Part shown: positions 34,621 to 43,702 of the stretch, one piece after another
Numbering within the stretch: position 1 is the first letter of the stretch
How the letters are laid out: the number at the start of each line of letters is the position of its first letter
Source: CAYJNO01 sp964371715
GTDB lineage: Bacteria > Bacillota_I > Bacilli_A > Erysipelotrichales > Erysipelotrichaceae
DNA length: 64,000 nucleotides
Direction: 5' to 3'
Assembly: GCA_964371715.1 (NCBI GenBank)
Contig: CAYJNO010000003.1
Coordinates: forward strand, 1-64,000
The notes under the pieces: generated by a model
Seen by the model: only the letters and a program-made list of their open reading frames with translations
The model's database searches: none
What the model was told of the DNA's origin: nothing
Program-made: the position numbers and the translations under genes

Positions 34621-35580
34621 TTATCTTTTTCCTGAATCGTAAACTTCTCCTGCTGCCTTTGGTCCAACAGCTTTACCACTAAATATTATTAGCGCAACTA
34701 TTGTTAAGACATATGGAATAGTTGAATAGAATTCTGATGGAATTAAGTTTAATACTGGAATTCCACTTGCATAGATTCCAATTGTTGAAGAGAACCCAAA
34801 GAATAGTCCTGCTCCTAAAACTCCATAAGGATTCCATTTACCAAAAATTACAGCAGCAATAGATATAAATCCAACACCGTGTATTGAAGCAATTGTAAAT
34901 TGTACACCAGATGTAAGAACCATGATTGCACCTGCAAGTCCTGCAAAGCATCCTGATAAAATTACTCCAATATATCGCATTTTATATACATCAATTCCCA
35001 TCGAAGCACTTGCTTGTGGATTTTCTCCACAAGATCTAAGTCTTAAACCAAATGGTGTTTTAAAAATTACAAAATGTGCTACAAATACAAGAATAATTGC
35101 GATATAAATTGTTGGATATACATTAGTGAAGAACATATCACCAATTATTGGTATTTCTGATAAAATTGGTACTTCTTTAACTCTTGAGATTCCTGTTGTA
35201 AAAGATTCTGTTCTTTGTTGTCCAAAAATAATTTGTGCTAGATAAATTGTAATACCACCTGCCAATAAATTGATAGCAGTACCTGCTATTGTACCATCAG
35301 CTTTAAAATTAATTGTAGCTACAGCTAATAAAAGTGCATAAACACCACCTGCTATTACTGCAAATATTAATGATATCCAGCCAGAATATGCGCCAAATAC
35401 TTCATTAGTTTCTAATAGTACCGTAATAGTTGCTCCTGTAAAACCACCTATCATCATCATACCTTCTAAGGCAATATTTACAACACCTGAACGTTCAGAG
35501 AAAATACCTCCTAGCGCACAGATAATAATCGGTGCTGCAACTAATAATATAGAAGGAGTCATTGAAATTAATAATTCCAT
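34621..35580 (-). CDS. nupQ: Nucleoside ABC transporter permease (NupQ/YufQ-like)
   Basis: 319 aa, highly hydrophobic with about eight spans. The conserved segment RSGVVNIALEGMMMIGGF (about 30-47) and FGLRLRSCGENPQAS (about 179-193) are typical of the BPD_transp_2 family linked to BMP-type binding proteins. It forms the membrane channel with the upstream permease. The two genes share one base at the TAATG junction. Confidence 0.92.
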   Translation of the reverse strand: MELLISMTPSILLVAAPIIICALGGIFSERSGVVNIALEGMMMIGGFTGATITVLLETNEVFGAYSGWISLIFAVIAGGVYALLLAVATINFKADGTIAGTAINLLAGGITIYLAQIIFGQQRTESFTTGISRVKEVPILSEIPIIGDMFFTNVYPTIYIAIILVFVAHFVIFKTPFGLRLRSCGENPQASASMGIDVYKMRYIGVILSGCFAGLAGAIMVLTSGVQFTIASIHGVGFISIAAVIFGKWNPYGVLGAGLFFGFSSTIGIYASGIPVLNLIPSEFYSTIPYVLTIVALIIFSGKAVGPKAAGEVYDSGKR

Positions 35581-36665
35581 TATGCTGTACCTCCTTTAGT
35601 TTTTCGATCTTTAAATTTATCAAGCATTACTTTAATAATATATTGTATTGCTACAAGATAAATAATTGAACTTGAAATGATATCACCGATTTCTTTTGGT
35701 ATACCATAAATTTGCAATAATGGTTGAGTAACTTCTAATAAGGCAAATAATAAACCTGATAATAGAATACCTATAGCATTTGCTCCACCAACAAGTGCAA
35801 CTGCTATTCCATCAAAACCATAGTTGTCCATATGTACCATAACTCTTCCATAACCAAATGTTCCCTGAACTACTATTGCTCCTGCAATACCTGCTAATAA
35901 ACCTGAAATCATAATTGATAAGATAATGCTTTTATTAACTTTAATACCTGCATATTTAGCTCCATCTTTATTAAGTCCTGTAGCTCTTAAAGAATAACCA
36001 AAACTTGTTTTTTCAATTATAAACCAATAAGCGATAACACAGATAATTACAACGATAAAGCCCCAGTGTAATCTACTATTATTAGTTAATGATTTTAAAA
36101 CTTCATGTCCTAAATCAGTATTTAATGGGATATCTACTGTTCTTGTTGCTGTTGACTCTGGTAATGCTTTTAAGAAGTAATTCGCACTATATAATGCTGT
36201 GTAGTTTAACATAATACCAGTTACAACTTCAGAAATATTAAACTTAACCTTTAATATACCTGGTATAAATGCCCATAATGCTCCAGCAATTCCACCAGCA
36301 ATAATACAGACAACAGCCGCAACAAAGTTTGGCATAGGAACTAAAATAGCTACACTACATGATACTAAAGCACCCATAATAACTTGGCCTTCTGCTCCAA
36401 TATTAAACATACCTGTACGATATGCAAAACCAATTGATAAACCAGTTAAGATAATCGGCATTGCTGATACTAATAATTCACCAGGATATCTTAAATTTAA
36501 TGGAAGTCCATTAACTAAATCAATACCTGTAATTCCTTTTAATAATCCAGCAAATAATAAACCAATATCTTTGCCACTAAATAATAAAATTGTAACTCCG
36601 ATTAAAATCCCTAAAAAGACAGCAATTAAAGGAATGATAATTTTCTCTCTCTTAGTAAAATTCAT
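35580..36665 (-). CDS. nupP: Nucleoside ABC transporter permease (NupP/YufP-like)
   Basis: 361 aa. Conserved RTGMFNIGAEGQVIMGAL (about 84-101) and FGYSLRATGLNKDGAKYAG identify the second BPD_transp_2 permease of BMP-type importers. About eight to nine spans. It sits between the ATPase and NupQ genes in the standard nupN-O-P-Q order. Confidence 0.92.
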   Translation of the reverse strand: MNFTKREKIIIPLIAVFLGILIGVTILLFSGKDIGLLFAGLLKGITGIDLVNGLPLNLRYPGELLVSAMPIILTGLSIGFAYRTGMFNIGAEGQVIMGALVSCSVAILVPMPNFVAAVVCIIAGGIAGALWAFIPGILKVKFNISEVVTGIMLNYTALYSANYFLKALPESTATRTVDIPLNTDLGHEVLKSLTNNSRLHWGFIVVIICVIAYWFIIEKTSFGYSLRATGLNKDGAKYAGIKVNKSIILSIMISGLLAGIAGAIVVQGTFGYGRVMVHMDNYGFDGIAVALVGGANAIGILLSGLLFALLEVTQPLLQIYGIPKEIGDIISSSIIYLVAIQYIIKVMLDKFKDRKTKGGTA

Positions 36666-36667
36666 TT

Positions 36668-38194
36668 TTAATTACCCTCCTTAGCTAATGATCCAGCCAT
36701 CATTAAACCTAGTTCTTTTTCATTGGTTTCACTAGCTTTAACAGTTCCGATAATACCACCACTATACATAACAGCAATACGATCACTTAAAGATATAACT
36801 TCATCTAATTCATAAGAAACTAATAATACTGCTTTACCATTATTTCTTTCTTCAACTATACGACTATGAATATATTCAATTGCACCAACATCAAGACCTC
36901 TTGTTGGTTGAACTACAATTAAAAGTTCAGGACTACGATCAATTTCTCTTGCGATAATAGCTTTTTGTTGATTACCACCAGACATTGTTCTTGAAATCGT
37001 ATTTTTACCTTGTGAACTTCTTACATCGAACTCTTCAATTAATGTATCTGCATATTTTTCAATTTCATTATTTACTAAAACACCATTTTTTGCGAATGGT
37101 TTTTCGTTATAAGCATGAATGATAAAATTTTCTTCTAATTTAAAATCTAAAATTAAACCATGTTTATGTCTATCTTCTGGAATATGACCCATTCCTGCTT
37201 GATAACGTTTTTTTATTGGATATTTTGTGATATCTTTTTCATTTAATAGAATACTTCCACCTGCAGTAGGAATAAGTCCTGTAAGAGCATAGATTAATTC
37301 AGATTGACCATTTCCATCAATACCAGCAATACCTAAAATTTCTCCTGCTTTTACTTGTAAACTTAATTTTTTTACTGCATCTGTTTTTCTTGTTGATTTA
37401 ACAGTTAAATTTTTTACATCTAAAACGACTTTTGTTGCTTCTTGCTCTGGTTTATTTACAACAAACTCAACACTTCTACCAACCATTAGTTCTGCCATTT
37501 CTTTTTCTGATGTATCTTTAACTAAAACATCTCCAATATATGCACCTTTTCTTAAAACAGTACATGTATCAGCAACTTCTTTAATTTCTTTTAATTTATG
37601 CGTAATTAAAATGATTGTTTTCCCTTGTTGTACAAGTTTTTTCATTATTTGCATTAACTCGGCAATTTCTTGTGGAGTTAATACAGCAGTTGGTTCATCA
37701 AATATCATAATTTTCGCATCTTTATAAAGCATTTTTAAAATTTCAACACGTTGTTGCATCCCAACTGTTATATCTTCAATTTTTGAGTCTGGATCAACTT
37801 CTAATCCATACTCTTTACTTAATTCTTTAATTTTTTTACTAGTTTCTTTTGTATCAAGTCTAAAAAAACCTTTTGTTGGCTCTGATCCTAATATAATATT
37901 TTCAGTAACTGTAAAATTATGCACTAACTTAAAATGTTGATGCACCATACCAATACCCAATTCATTGGCAATGTTAGGGTTTGTAATCTTTACTTCTTTT
38001 CCATCAACTTTTATTATTCCTTTGGTTGGTTGATACAAACCAAATAAAATAGACATTAATGTTGACTTCCCTGCTCCATTCTCCCCCAACAATGCGTGTA
38101 TACTACCTTTTTTTACTTGTAGTGTTACATTATCATTAGCTCGAATACCAGGAAAATCTTTAGTGATGTTTAGCATCTCTATAGCGTATTCCAT
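36668..38194 (-). CDS. nupO: Nucleoside ABC transporter ATPase (NupO/YufO-like)
   Basis: 508 aa with two ABC domains. The first has Walker A GENGAGKST (about 36-44), signature VGMQQRVEIL and Walker B IMIFDEP. The second has the usual degenerate Walker A GIDGNGQSEL of this family and signature TMSGGNQQKAIIAREI. It powers uptake of nucleosides through NupP/NupQ. It is separated from the binding-protein gene by a hairpin, so it is probably made in smaller amounts. Confidence 0.93.
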   Translation of the reverse strand: MEYAIEMLNITKDFPGIRANDNVTLQVKKGSIHALLGENGAGKSTLMSILFGLYQPTKGIIKVDGKEVKITNPNIANELGIGMVHQHFKLVHNFTVTENIILGSEPTKGFFRLDTKETSKKIKELSKEYGLEVDPDSKIEDITVGMQQRVEILKMLYKDAKIMIFDEPTAVLTPQEIAELMQIMKKLVQQGKTIILITHKLKEIKEVADTCTVLRKGAYIGDVLVKDTSEKEMAELMVGRSVEFVVNKPEQEATKVVLDVKNLTVKSTRKTDAVKKLSLQVKAGEILGIAGIDGNGQSELIYALTGLIPTAGGSILLNEKDITKYPIKKRYQAGMGHIPEDRHKHGLILDFKLEENFIIHAYNEKPFAKNGVLVNNEIEKYADTLIEEFDVRSSQGKNTISRTMSGGNQQKAIIAREIDRSPELLIVVQPTRGLDVGAIEYIHSRIVEERNNGKAVLLVSYELDEVISLSDRIAVMYSGGIIGTVKASETNEKELGLMMAGSLAKEGN

Positions 38195-38277
38195 ATAAAC
38201 TCCTTGCTAGTAGTCATTAACTACATATAAATTAATTATACATATTTTTTTATAATCTTAAAAGTAAATAACAAAAA

Positions 38278-38307
38278 AAAGCTATAAACAATAGTGTCTA
38301 TAGCTTT
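38278..38307 (-). terminator. Attenuating terminator between binding protein and transporter genes
   Basis: A 9-bp stem (AAAGCTATA with TATAGCTTT) followed by at least eight T on the minus strand, in the 125-base gap after nupN. Partial termination would give excess binding protein over permease. Confidence 0.8.
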
Positions 38308-38319
38308 AAAAAGTTTCAA

Positions 38320-39438
38320 TTATTTATTTGATGAACCTTTTGCAATTGTAGGAGTACTTTCAACTACGATTGTACCATCACCAATTTGAGCTGCATAATC
38401 TTGAATTGTAGCAATTGTTTCATCTGATAAGTTACGTCCTGCCGTTAATTCAGCACCAACACCTTCATTAGTTAAATCAAATACAACTGTTTCCCCAACA
38501 AATGTACCATCTAATACAGCTGTTGCAGCTGCAAATGAAGATGAGTCAACTCTTTTAATCATTGAAGTTAAAATTACTGATTCTCCACTATCTAATACAC
38601 CATCTTCGAATTGGTCTTTATCAACACCAACTACCCAAACATCTCCACGTTCTTTTGCTTCTTTAATAACACCATTTCCAGCACCACCAGCTGCTTGATA
38701 GATTACTGTTACACCAGCATCATATAATTTAGCTGCTAATTGTTGTCCTTTAGCATCATCAGAGAATGAATCAGCATATTCAACATAGATTGTAGCCTCA
38801 GGGTTTGCTGCTAATACACCTTGTTCAAATCCTGCTTGGAATGAACCGATTAATGGTCCTTCCATACCACCAACAAATCCAACTGCATTTGATCCATTAG
38901 CTTTAGCTTCAAGTCCTGCTGCAACACCAACTAAGAAAGAACCTTGTTCAGCTGCATAAACAGCACTCATAACGTTTGAATGATCAGAAACTGAGTCAAT
39001 AAATAAGAAGTTAGTATCAGGATATAAAGGAGCAACTTCATTAATTGCATCTTCGAATAAATATCCAACTGCGATTACTAAATCATAACCTTGATCAGCA
39101 AAATTTGATAAGTTAGGAATATAATCTGCATCACTTGTTGATTGTAAGTAGTTAATGCATTCTCCAGCTTCAGTAGAGAATCCATTTTCTTCAGCATATC
39201 TTACTAAACCTTCCCAAGCAGATTGATTAAATGATTTGTCATCAACTCCACCTGTATCAGTTACTAACCCAACTTTAACCGTGCAACCATCATCACCAGT
39301 TGTAGGTTCTTCAGTAGTTGTTGACTCTGTAGTTGTTGGTTCTTTAGTTGGTTCTGTAGTTGAACTTTCGTTTGAACTACAAGCAACTAGAGAAAGTGTT
39401 AATAATGACATTAACAATACTTTGAATAATTTGTTCAT
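38320..39438 (-). CDS. nupN: BMP-family nucleoside-binding lipoprotein (NupN/TmpC-like)
   Basis: 372 aa. Lipoprotein signal peptide with LVAC and Cys20, a Thr/Glu-rich spacer (21-50), then the BMP signature VGLVTDTGGVDDKSFNQSAWEG (in parts, about 55-76). The fold binds purine nucleosides in characterised homologues. It delivers ligand to the NupOPQ importer encoded downstream. A 17-spaced promoter with perfect TTGACA drives it, with a palindrome at the -35 edge. Confidence 0.92.
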   Translation of the reverse strand: MNKLFKVLLMSLLTLSLVACSSNESSTTEPTKEPTTTESTTTEEPTTGDDGCTVKVGLVTDTGGVDDKSFNQSAWEGLVRYAEENGFSTEAGECINYLQSTSDADYIPNLSNFADQGYDLVIAVGYLFEDAINEVAPLYPDTNFLFIDSVSDHSNVMSAVYAAEQGSFLVGVAAGLEAKANGSNAVGFVGGMEGPLIGSFQAGFEQGVLAANPEATIYVEYADSFSDDAKGQQLAAKLYDAGVTVIYQAAGGAGNGVIKEAKERGDVWVVGVDKDQFEDGVLDSGESVILTSMIKRVDSSSFAAATAVLDGTFVGETVVFDLTNEGVGAELTAGRNLSDETIATIQDYAAQIGDGTIVVESTPTIAKGSSNK

Positions 39439-39477
39439 TTTAATTTTTCCTCTTTCTTTATAATTTATTACATTAAA

Positions 39478-39506
39478 ATCATAAATTAATTAAGATGATT
39501 TGTCAA
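39478..39506 (-). promoter_or_regulatory. Promoter of the nup operon
   Basis: On the minus strand, TTGACA (39501-39506) and TATGAT (39478-39483), spacer 17. The -35 box touches the palindrome at 39506-39525. Confidence 0.75.
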
Positions 39507-39525
39507 TGTGAAAACATTTTCACAT
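39506..39525. promoter_or_regulatory. 20-bp palindrome in the nupN-yjjI divergent region
   Basis: ATGTGAAAA and TTTTCACAT arms around CA. It is nearly the same as the element at 1255-1274. The inner TGAAAACATTTTCA differs at one base from the classical cre TGAAAACGTTTTCA. It abuts the nup -35 box and lies 38 bases upstream of the yjjI -35 box, so one protein could control both. Confidence 0.6.
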
Positions 39526-39563
39526 AACATAGTTGCTATATATTATAAATTATGACTAAAAAA

Positions 39564-39592
39564 TTGACAAAAGTATTAAAAAAACATAAGAT
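39564..39592 (+). promoter_or_regulatory. Promoter of yjjI-yjjW
   Basis: Perfect TTGACA (39564-39569) and TAAGAT (39587-39592), spacer 17, about 27 bases before the start codon. Confidence 0.65.
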
Positions 39593-39619
39593 AAGCTTGT
39601 AAGTTGTAGGAGGTAAACA

Positions 39620-41119
39620 ATGAGCGATTTTTTAAAGATTATTCAAGATGAAGGAATAACATATCAACAACAATTAATGTTGATGACAAAGCTTGCTGAA
39701 AGCTATGATCACACTATAAATTATAACCCAGAATTACTACAAGCTAAAGCTGATGGAGTAATTTGTGATTTAAATGAAGGAAATGCTTTATATCGTCCTA
39801 GATATATAATTGTTGATTTCAAAAAATTCATTAAAAATGGTTCTAAGTTTTTACAATTAGATCCACCAAAAGATTTAATGGAAGCTGTAAATCATTTATT
39901 AATTTTATATAAGCATGTACCATCAGTTACAAACTATCCCGTTTATTTAGGAGATTTTGACGATTTACTAGAAGAGTTTGTTTTAAAAGAAGATAAAGCA
40001 TTTGCAAAAAAAGTATTATCTTTGTTCTTATTAAATATTGATAGAACATTAAGTGATTCATTTGTCCATGCAAATATTGGTCCAAAAGATACAACAACAG
40101 GACGTTTAATCTTAGAGTTAACTGAAGAAATGCAATTAGCCATTCCAAATTTAACATTAAAATATGATGCAGATATCACAAGTGATGAATTTGCTACTAG
40201 AGCTGTTAGTTGCATGCTTAAAACATCTAAACCATCTTTTGCAAATAGCAAAATGTATAATAAAGATTGGAATAACAACTATGCAATTGCATCATGTTAT
40301 AACGGTCTTGAGATTGGTGGTGGTGGATTTACATTACCAAGATTAAAGTTAGCTTCACTTGCAAAACTTGCTAAATCACCTGCTGATTTTATTGAAAATA
40401 TTCTACCAAAATATTCAACATTAATGTTAGAGTTTATGGATCAAAAAATTGAATTCTTAGTAGAAGAAACTTCATTTTTCAAATCTAATTTCTTAGTAAC
40501 AGAAGGATTACTAGAATTAGATAAATTTACTGGAATGTTTGGTCTAGTAGGTTTAGCTGAATGTGCTAATACATTATTAAATATTGAAAATCCAAATGAA
40601 GGATATGGTTTTAATGAAGAAGCAAATACTTTAGCTGAAAAAATTATGGATACTTTAGAAAGTATTGTCGATAATCATGATGCTAAATATGCTAAAGCAT
40701 TTAATCATAAGTATCGTTTACATGCTCAAGTAGGTATAGATACAGATGGTATGGAAAATTCACCAGGCTCTAGAATCCCTATTGGATATGAACCAGAAGT
40801 AGTTGAACAAGTACTTCATAGTACAAGATTCCATAAATACTTTAAAACAGGTGTTGGAGATATTTATAAATTTGAAGAAACTTGGTTAAACACTCCTGAA
40901 GCATTATTAGATATTATCAAAGGTGCTTTTGAAAATAACACACGTTATTTCAGTGGCTATTTAGATAGTTGTGATGTAGTAAGAGTTACAGGTTATTTAG
41001 TTAAAAAGAGTGAGCTTAATAAACTTGATGCCAATAACCAATCTTTAAATCAAGTATCTGTATTTGGTCAAGGTGCAAGAGATAATGCTAATGCACTAAG
41101 TCGCAGAGTACATAAATAA
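39620..41119 (+). CDS. yjjI: Glycyl radical enzyme, YjjI family
   Basis: 499 aa, close to the family's usual length of just over 500. The glycyl radical motif RVTGY is at 455-459, with Gly458 as the radical site about 40 residues from the C-terminus. The probable thiyl-radical Cys is C226 in IASCYNGLEIGGGGF. The family (DUF3029) is distinct from pyruvate formate-lyase and class III ribonucleotide reductase, and its substrate is unknown. It is followed, overlapping by one base, by the YjjW-type activating enzyme. It has a strong AGGAGG site and its own promoter. Neighbourhood to a nucleoside importer hints at a nucleoside-derived substrate, but that is only inference. Confidence 0.9.
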   Translation: MSDFLKIIQDEGITYQQQLMLMTKLAESYDHTINYNPELLQAKADGVICDLNEGNALYRPRYIIVDFKKFIKNGSKFLQLDPPKDLMEAVNHLLILYKHVPSVTNYPVYLGDFDDLLEEFVLKEDKAFAKKVLSLFLLNIDRTLSDSFVHANIGPKDTTTGRLILELTEEMQLAIPNLTLKYDADITSDEFATRAVSCMLKTSKPSFANSKMYNKDWNNNYAIASCYNGLEIGGGGFTLPRLKLASLAKLAKSPADFIENILPKYSTLMLEFMDQKIEFLVEETSFFKSNFLVTEGLLELDKFTGMFGLVGLAECANTLLNIENPNEGYGFNEEANTLAEKIMDTLESIVDNHDAKYAKAFNHKYRLHAQVGIDTDGMENSPGSRIPIGYEPEVVEQVLHSTRFHKYFKTGVGDIYKFEETWLNTPEALLDIIKGAFENNTRYFSGYLDSCDVVRVTGYLVKKSELNKLDANNQSLNQVSVFGQGARDNANALSRRVHK

Positions 41120-41955
41120 TGTTAGCTCCTGTTAACAAAATAATTAAATTTTCAAATGTAGATGGTCCTGGAAATCGCATGACCATCTTTTTCCAATCTT
41201 GTCCATTTAATTGTTTGTATTGCCACAATCCTGAAACCATAAATTATTGTATTCATTGCATGGAATGCACTAAAACATGTCCGACAAATGCTTTAAGTGT
41301 AGAAAAAAATAAAGTTGTATGGAATAAATCATTGTGTGTTGATTGCGATACATGTATCAAAGTTTGTAAACATAAAGCATCACCTAAGATAACTATGATG
41401 AGTGTTGAAGAAATAGTCGAACTAATAAAGCGTCAAAAAGCATTTATTAAAGGGATAACTGTAAGTGGTGGTGAATGCATGGTGCACCATACATTCCTTC
41501 TAGAACTATTTAAAGAAGTTAAAAAACTTAATCTAACATGTCTTATTGATAGTAATGGCTATTATAATTTCGAAAATCATTTAGACTTATTAGAGGTATG
41601 TGATGGTGTAATGCTAGACATTAAAGCTTTTGATAATGAATTTCATCAAACATTAGTTTTTCAACCAAATAATATTGTAATAAAGAATTTAAATTATCTA
41701 TTATCCCAAAATAAACTTCAAGAAGTAAGAACAGTGGTATTACCTGTTCACCATCAACAAAATATTATAACTGTCGATAATGTATCAAAAATTATCAAAG
41801 ATAAGACAACATATAAACTACTAAGATATCGCCCTTATGGTGTTTTAGAAGAAAATCTTAAATTTTTATCAAATGAAAGTACTACTCTAGAAATGGCACA
41901 AGAATTACAAAAATTAGCTATAGAAAATGGTGCAACAAATACGATAGTAATATAA
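41119..41955 (+). CDS. yjjW: Glycyl radical enzyme activase (YjjW-like radical SAM)
   Basis: 278 aa. The radical SAM motif CPFNCLYC gives C28, C32 and C35 (CX3CX2C). An inserted ferredoxin-like domain has two 4-Cys clusters, C44/C47/C50/C54 and C73/C76/C79/C83. The SGGECMVHH stretch is the SAM-binding GGE motif. It should abstract hydrogen from Gly458 of YjjI using reduced ferredoxin. Its ATG shares one base with the yjjI stop codon (TAATG), so synthesis is coupled. A strong terminator follows. Confidence 0.92.
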   Translation: MLAPVNKIIKFSNVDGPGNRMTIFFQSCPFNCLYCHNPETINYCIHCMECTKTCPTNALSVEKNKVVWNKSLCVDCDTCIKVCKHKASPKITMMSVEEIVELIKRQKAFIKGITVSGGECMVHHTFLLELFKEVKKLNLTCLIDSNGYYNFENHLDLLEVCDGVMLDIKAFDNEFHQTLVFQPNNIVIKNLNYLLSQNKLQEVRTVVLPVHHQQNIITVDNVSKIIKDKTTYKLLRYRPYGVLEENLKFLSNESTTLEMAQELQKLAIENGATNTIVI

Positions 41956-41986
41956 AAGCTGTTGAAATTAAAATTCAACAGCTTTT
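41954..41986. terminator. Bidirectional terminator between yjjW and malic enzyme
   Basis: A 12-bp stem (AAAGCTGTTGAA with TTCAACAGCTTT) around a 7-base loop, T run after it on the plus strand and A-rich before it, between convergent genes. Confidence 0.85.
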
Positions 41987-41993
41987 TATTATC

Positions 41994-43172
41994 TTATATT
42001 TTTCTAATATTATTATTTTTGATACATGATTCTTTAACTGCTTTTGCTACAACATTAGCAACTTCCATATTAAATGGTGATGGCACAACATATGTTGGAC
42101 TTAATTCATCATCGCTTACTAATGAAGCAATTGCGATACTTGCTGCTGTTTTAGCAGCTTCATCAATTTTAGTTGCATTAGCATCTAATGCACCTCTAAA
42201 GATACCAGGGAATGCCAAAATATTATTAATTTGGTTAGGATAATCACTTCTTCCTGTACCTACAATATATGCTCCAGCTTCAATAGCATCGTCATATGGT
42301 ATTTCAGGATTCGGATTAGCCATAGCCATAACTATACTTTTTTCATTCATAGATGAAATCATTTCTTTACTTACAATATCAGCACTACTTACACCAATAA
42401 AGATGTCAGCATTAACAAATGAATCTTTAAATGAAATATCTAAATCTTCTTTATTTACATATTCACATAATTCCTGTTTTACAAAATCATATGTATCAAA
42501 TTGTGATTTTCTAAGCGCACCTTTACGGTCAAATGCTAGAATATTTGTAAAACCATAATTATAAATCATTTTGATAATTGAACTTCCTGCAGCGCCTGTT
42601 CCACTAACAATAACTTTGCACTCTTCTGCTTTTTTTCCAGTTAACTTTAATGAATTGATAAGACCTGCTAATGTAACAATAGCCGTTCCATGTTGATCAT
42701 CATGGAATACAGGAATATTTAACTCTTCAATTAATGTTCTTTCGATTTCAACACATCTTGGTGAACTAATATCTTCTAGATTAATACCACCAAGTCCTGG
42801 TGCTAAAGCTTTACATATACTTATAATTTCTTTTGGATCTTTAGTATCTAAACAAATTGGATAAGCATCTACATTACCAAATTTCTTTAATAATAATGAT
42901 TTACCTTCCATTACTGGTAAGGCAGCTTCAGGACCAATATCACCTAAACCTAATACAGCTGTTCCATCAGTTATTACCGCTACTGTATTTCCTCTACCTG
43001 TATAAATAAAAGAATCATCAGGATTTTTTGCAATCTCTTTACAAGGTTCTGCGACACCTGGTGAATAAGCTAAAGATAAATCCTGAGCATTTTCACATGC
43101 TACTTTTAATTTAACTTCTAACTTACCTTTTGATTCTAAATGCATTTTTAAAGCTTCATCTCTTAAATTCAT
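41994..43172 (-). CDS. Malic enzyme (NAD(P)-dependent, short bacterial type)
   Basis: 392 aa. Catalytic Tyr in LSLAYSPGVAEPC, catalytic Lys in MEGKSLLLKKFG, metal site in DISSPRCVEIE and HDDQHGTAIV, and the dinucleotide motif GTGAAGSSI (about 190-198). It decarboxylates malate to pyruvate with NAD(P)H formation. It is the last gene of a cluster with both fumarase subunits, so fumarate to malate to pyruvate is encoded in one operon. Cofactor preference cannot be read with certainty. Confidence 0.93.
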   Translation of the reverse strand: MNLRDEALKMHLESKGKLEVKLKVACENAQDLSLAYSPGVAEPCKEIAKNPDDSFIYTGRGNTVAVITDGTAVLGLGDIGPEAALPVMEGKSLLLKKFGNVDAYPICLDTKDPKEIISICKALAPGLGGINLEDISSPRCVEIERTLIEELNIPVFHDDQHGTAIVTLAGLINSLKLTGKKAEECKVIVSGTGAAGSSIIKMIYNYGFTNILAFDRKGALRKSQFDTYDFVKQELCEYVNKEDLDISFKDSFVNADIFIGVSSADIVSKEMISSMNEKSIVMAMANPNPEIPYDDAIEAGAYIVGTGRSDYPNQINNILAFPGIFRGALDANATKIDEAAKTAASIAIASLVSDDELSPTYVVPSPFNMEVANVVAKAVKESCIKNNNIRKI

Positions 43173-43174
43173 TT

Positions 43175-43702
43175 CTATTCCTCCTCATAGATATCATTAC
43201 CGTCAAGATCAATTCCAACAAATACAGGAAAATCTTTAACTTTTAATTTTCTAATTGCTTCACTATCTAAATCTTCATACGCAATTAATTCATTTTCAAC
43301 AACAGCATTAGATAAAATTGCTCCTGCTCCTCCAATTGCAATAAGATAAACTCCTTGATGTTTTTTTAAAGCATCTTTAACTTCAACACTTCTTTTTCCT
43401 TTACCTATTAGAATATTAACACCTTCATTTAAAATTGATGGTGTATACTTATCCATTCTTGTTGCTGTAGTAGGTCCTGCAGATCCTATATGTTGACCTG
43501 GTGGTGTTTTTGTTGGTCCTACATAATATATTGCTGCATTATTCAAATCAAGCGGAAGTTTTTCACCATTTTCAATCGTACTCACTAACCTTTGATGTGC
43601 TGCATCTCTTGCTGTATAAATATAGCCATTCAATAATACTTTATCATTGACTTTTAAAGCTTTCAAATCTTCTTTAGTACATGGTAAATTTAATATTTTC
43701 AT
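43175..43702 (-). CDS. fumB: Class I fumarate hydratase, beta subunit
   Basis: 175 aa. It has the swivel-domain features of the beta chain: YTARDAAHQRL, GPTKTPPGQHIGSAGPTT and RMDKYTP. It works with the alpha chain encoded directly upstream (one shared base) to interconvert fumarate and malate. L(+)-tartrate dehydratase beta is a related alternative, but the malic enzyme neighbour favours fumarase. The symbol denotes the beta subunit and is not the E. coli paralogue. Confidence 0.9.
   Translation of the reverse strand: MKILNLPCTKEDLKALKVNDKVLLNGYIYTARDAAHQRLVSTIENGEKLPLDLNNAAIYYVGPTKTPPGQHIGSAGPTTATRMDKYTPSILNEGVNILIGKGKRSVEVKDALKKHQGVYLIAIGGAGAILSNAVVENELIAYEDLDSEAIRKLKVKDFPVFVGIDLDGNDIYEEE

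Noticed and set aside
39506..39525. Rex or Crp operator in front of the glycyl radical enzyme
   Set aside because: The arms TGTGAA/TTCACA fit, but the spacer is 2 bp longer than the Rex TTGTGAA-N4-TTCACAA and Crp TGTGA-N6-TCACA layouts. I report it as an unassigned or cre-like palindrome.
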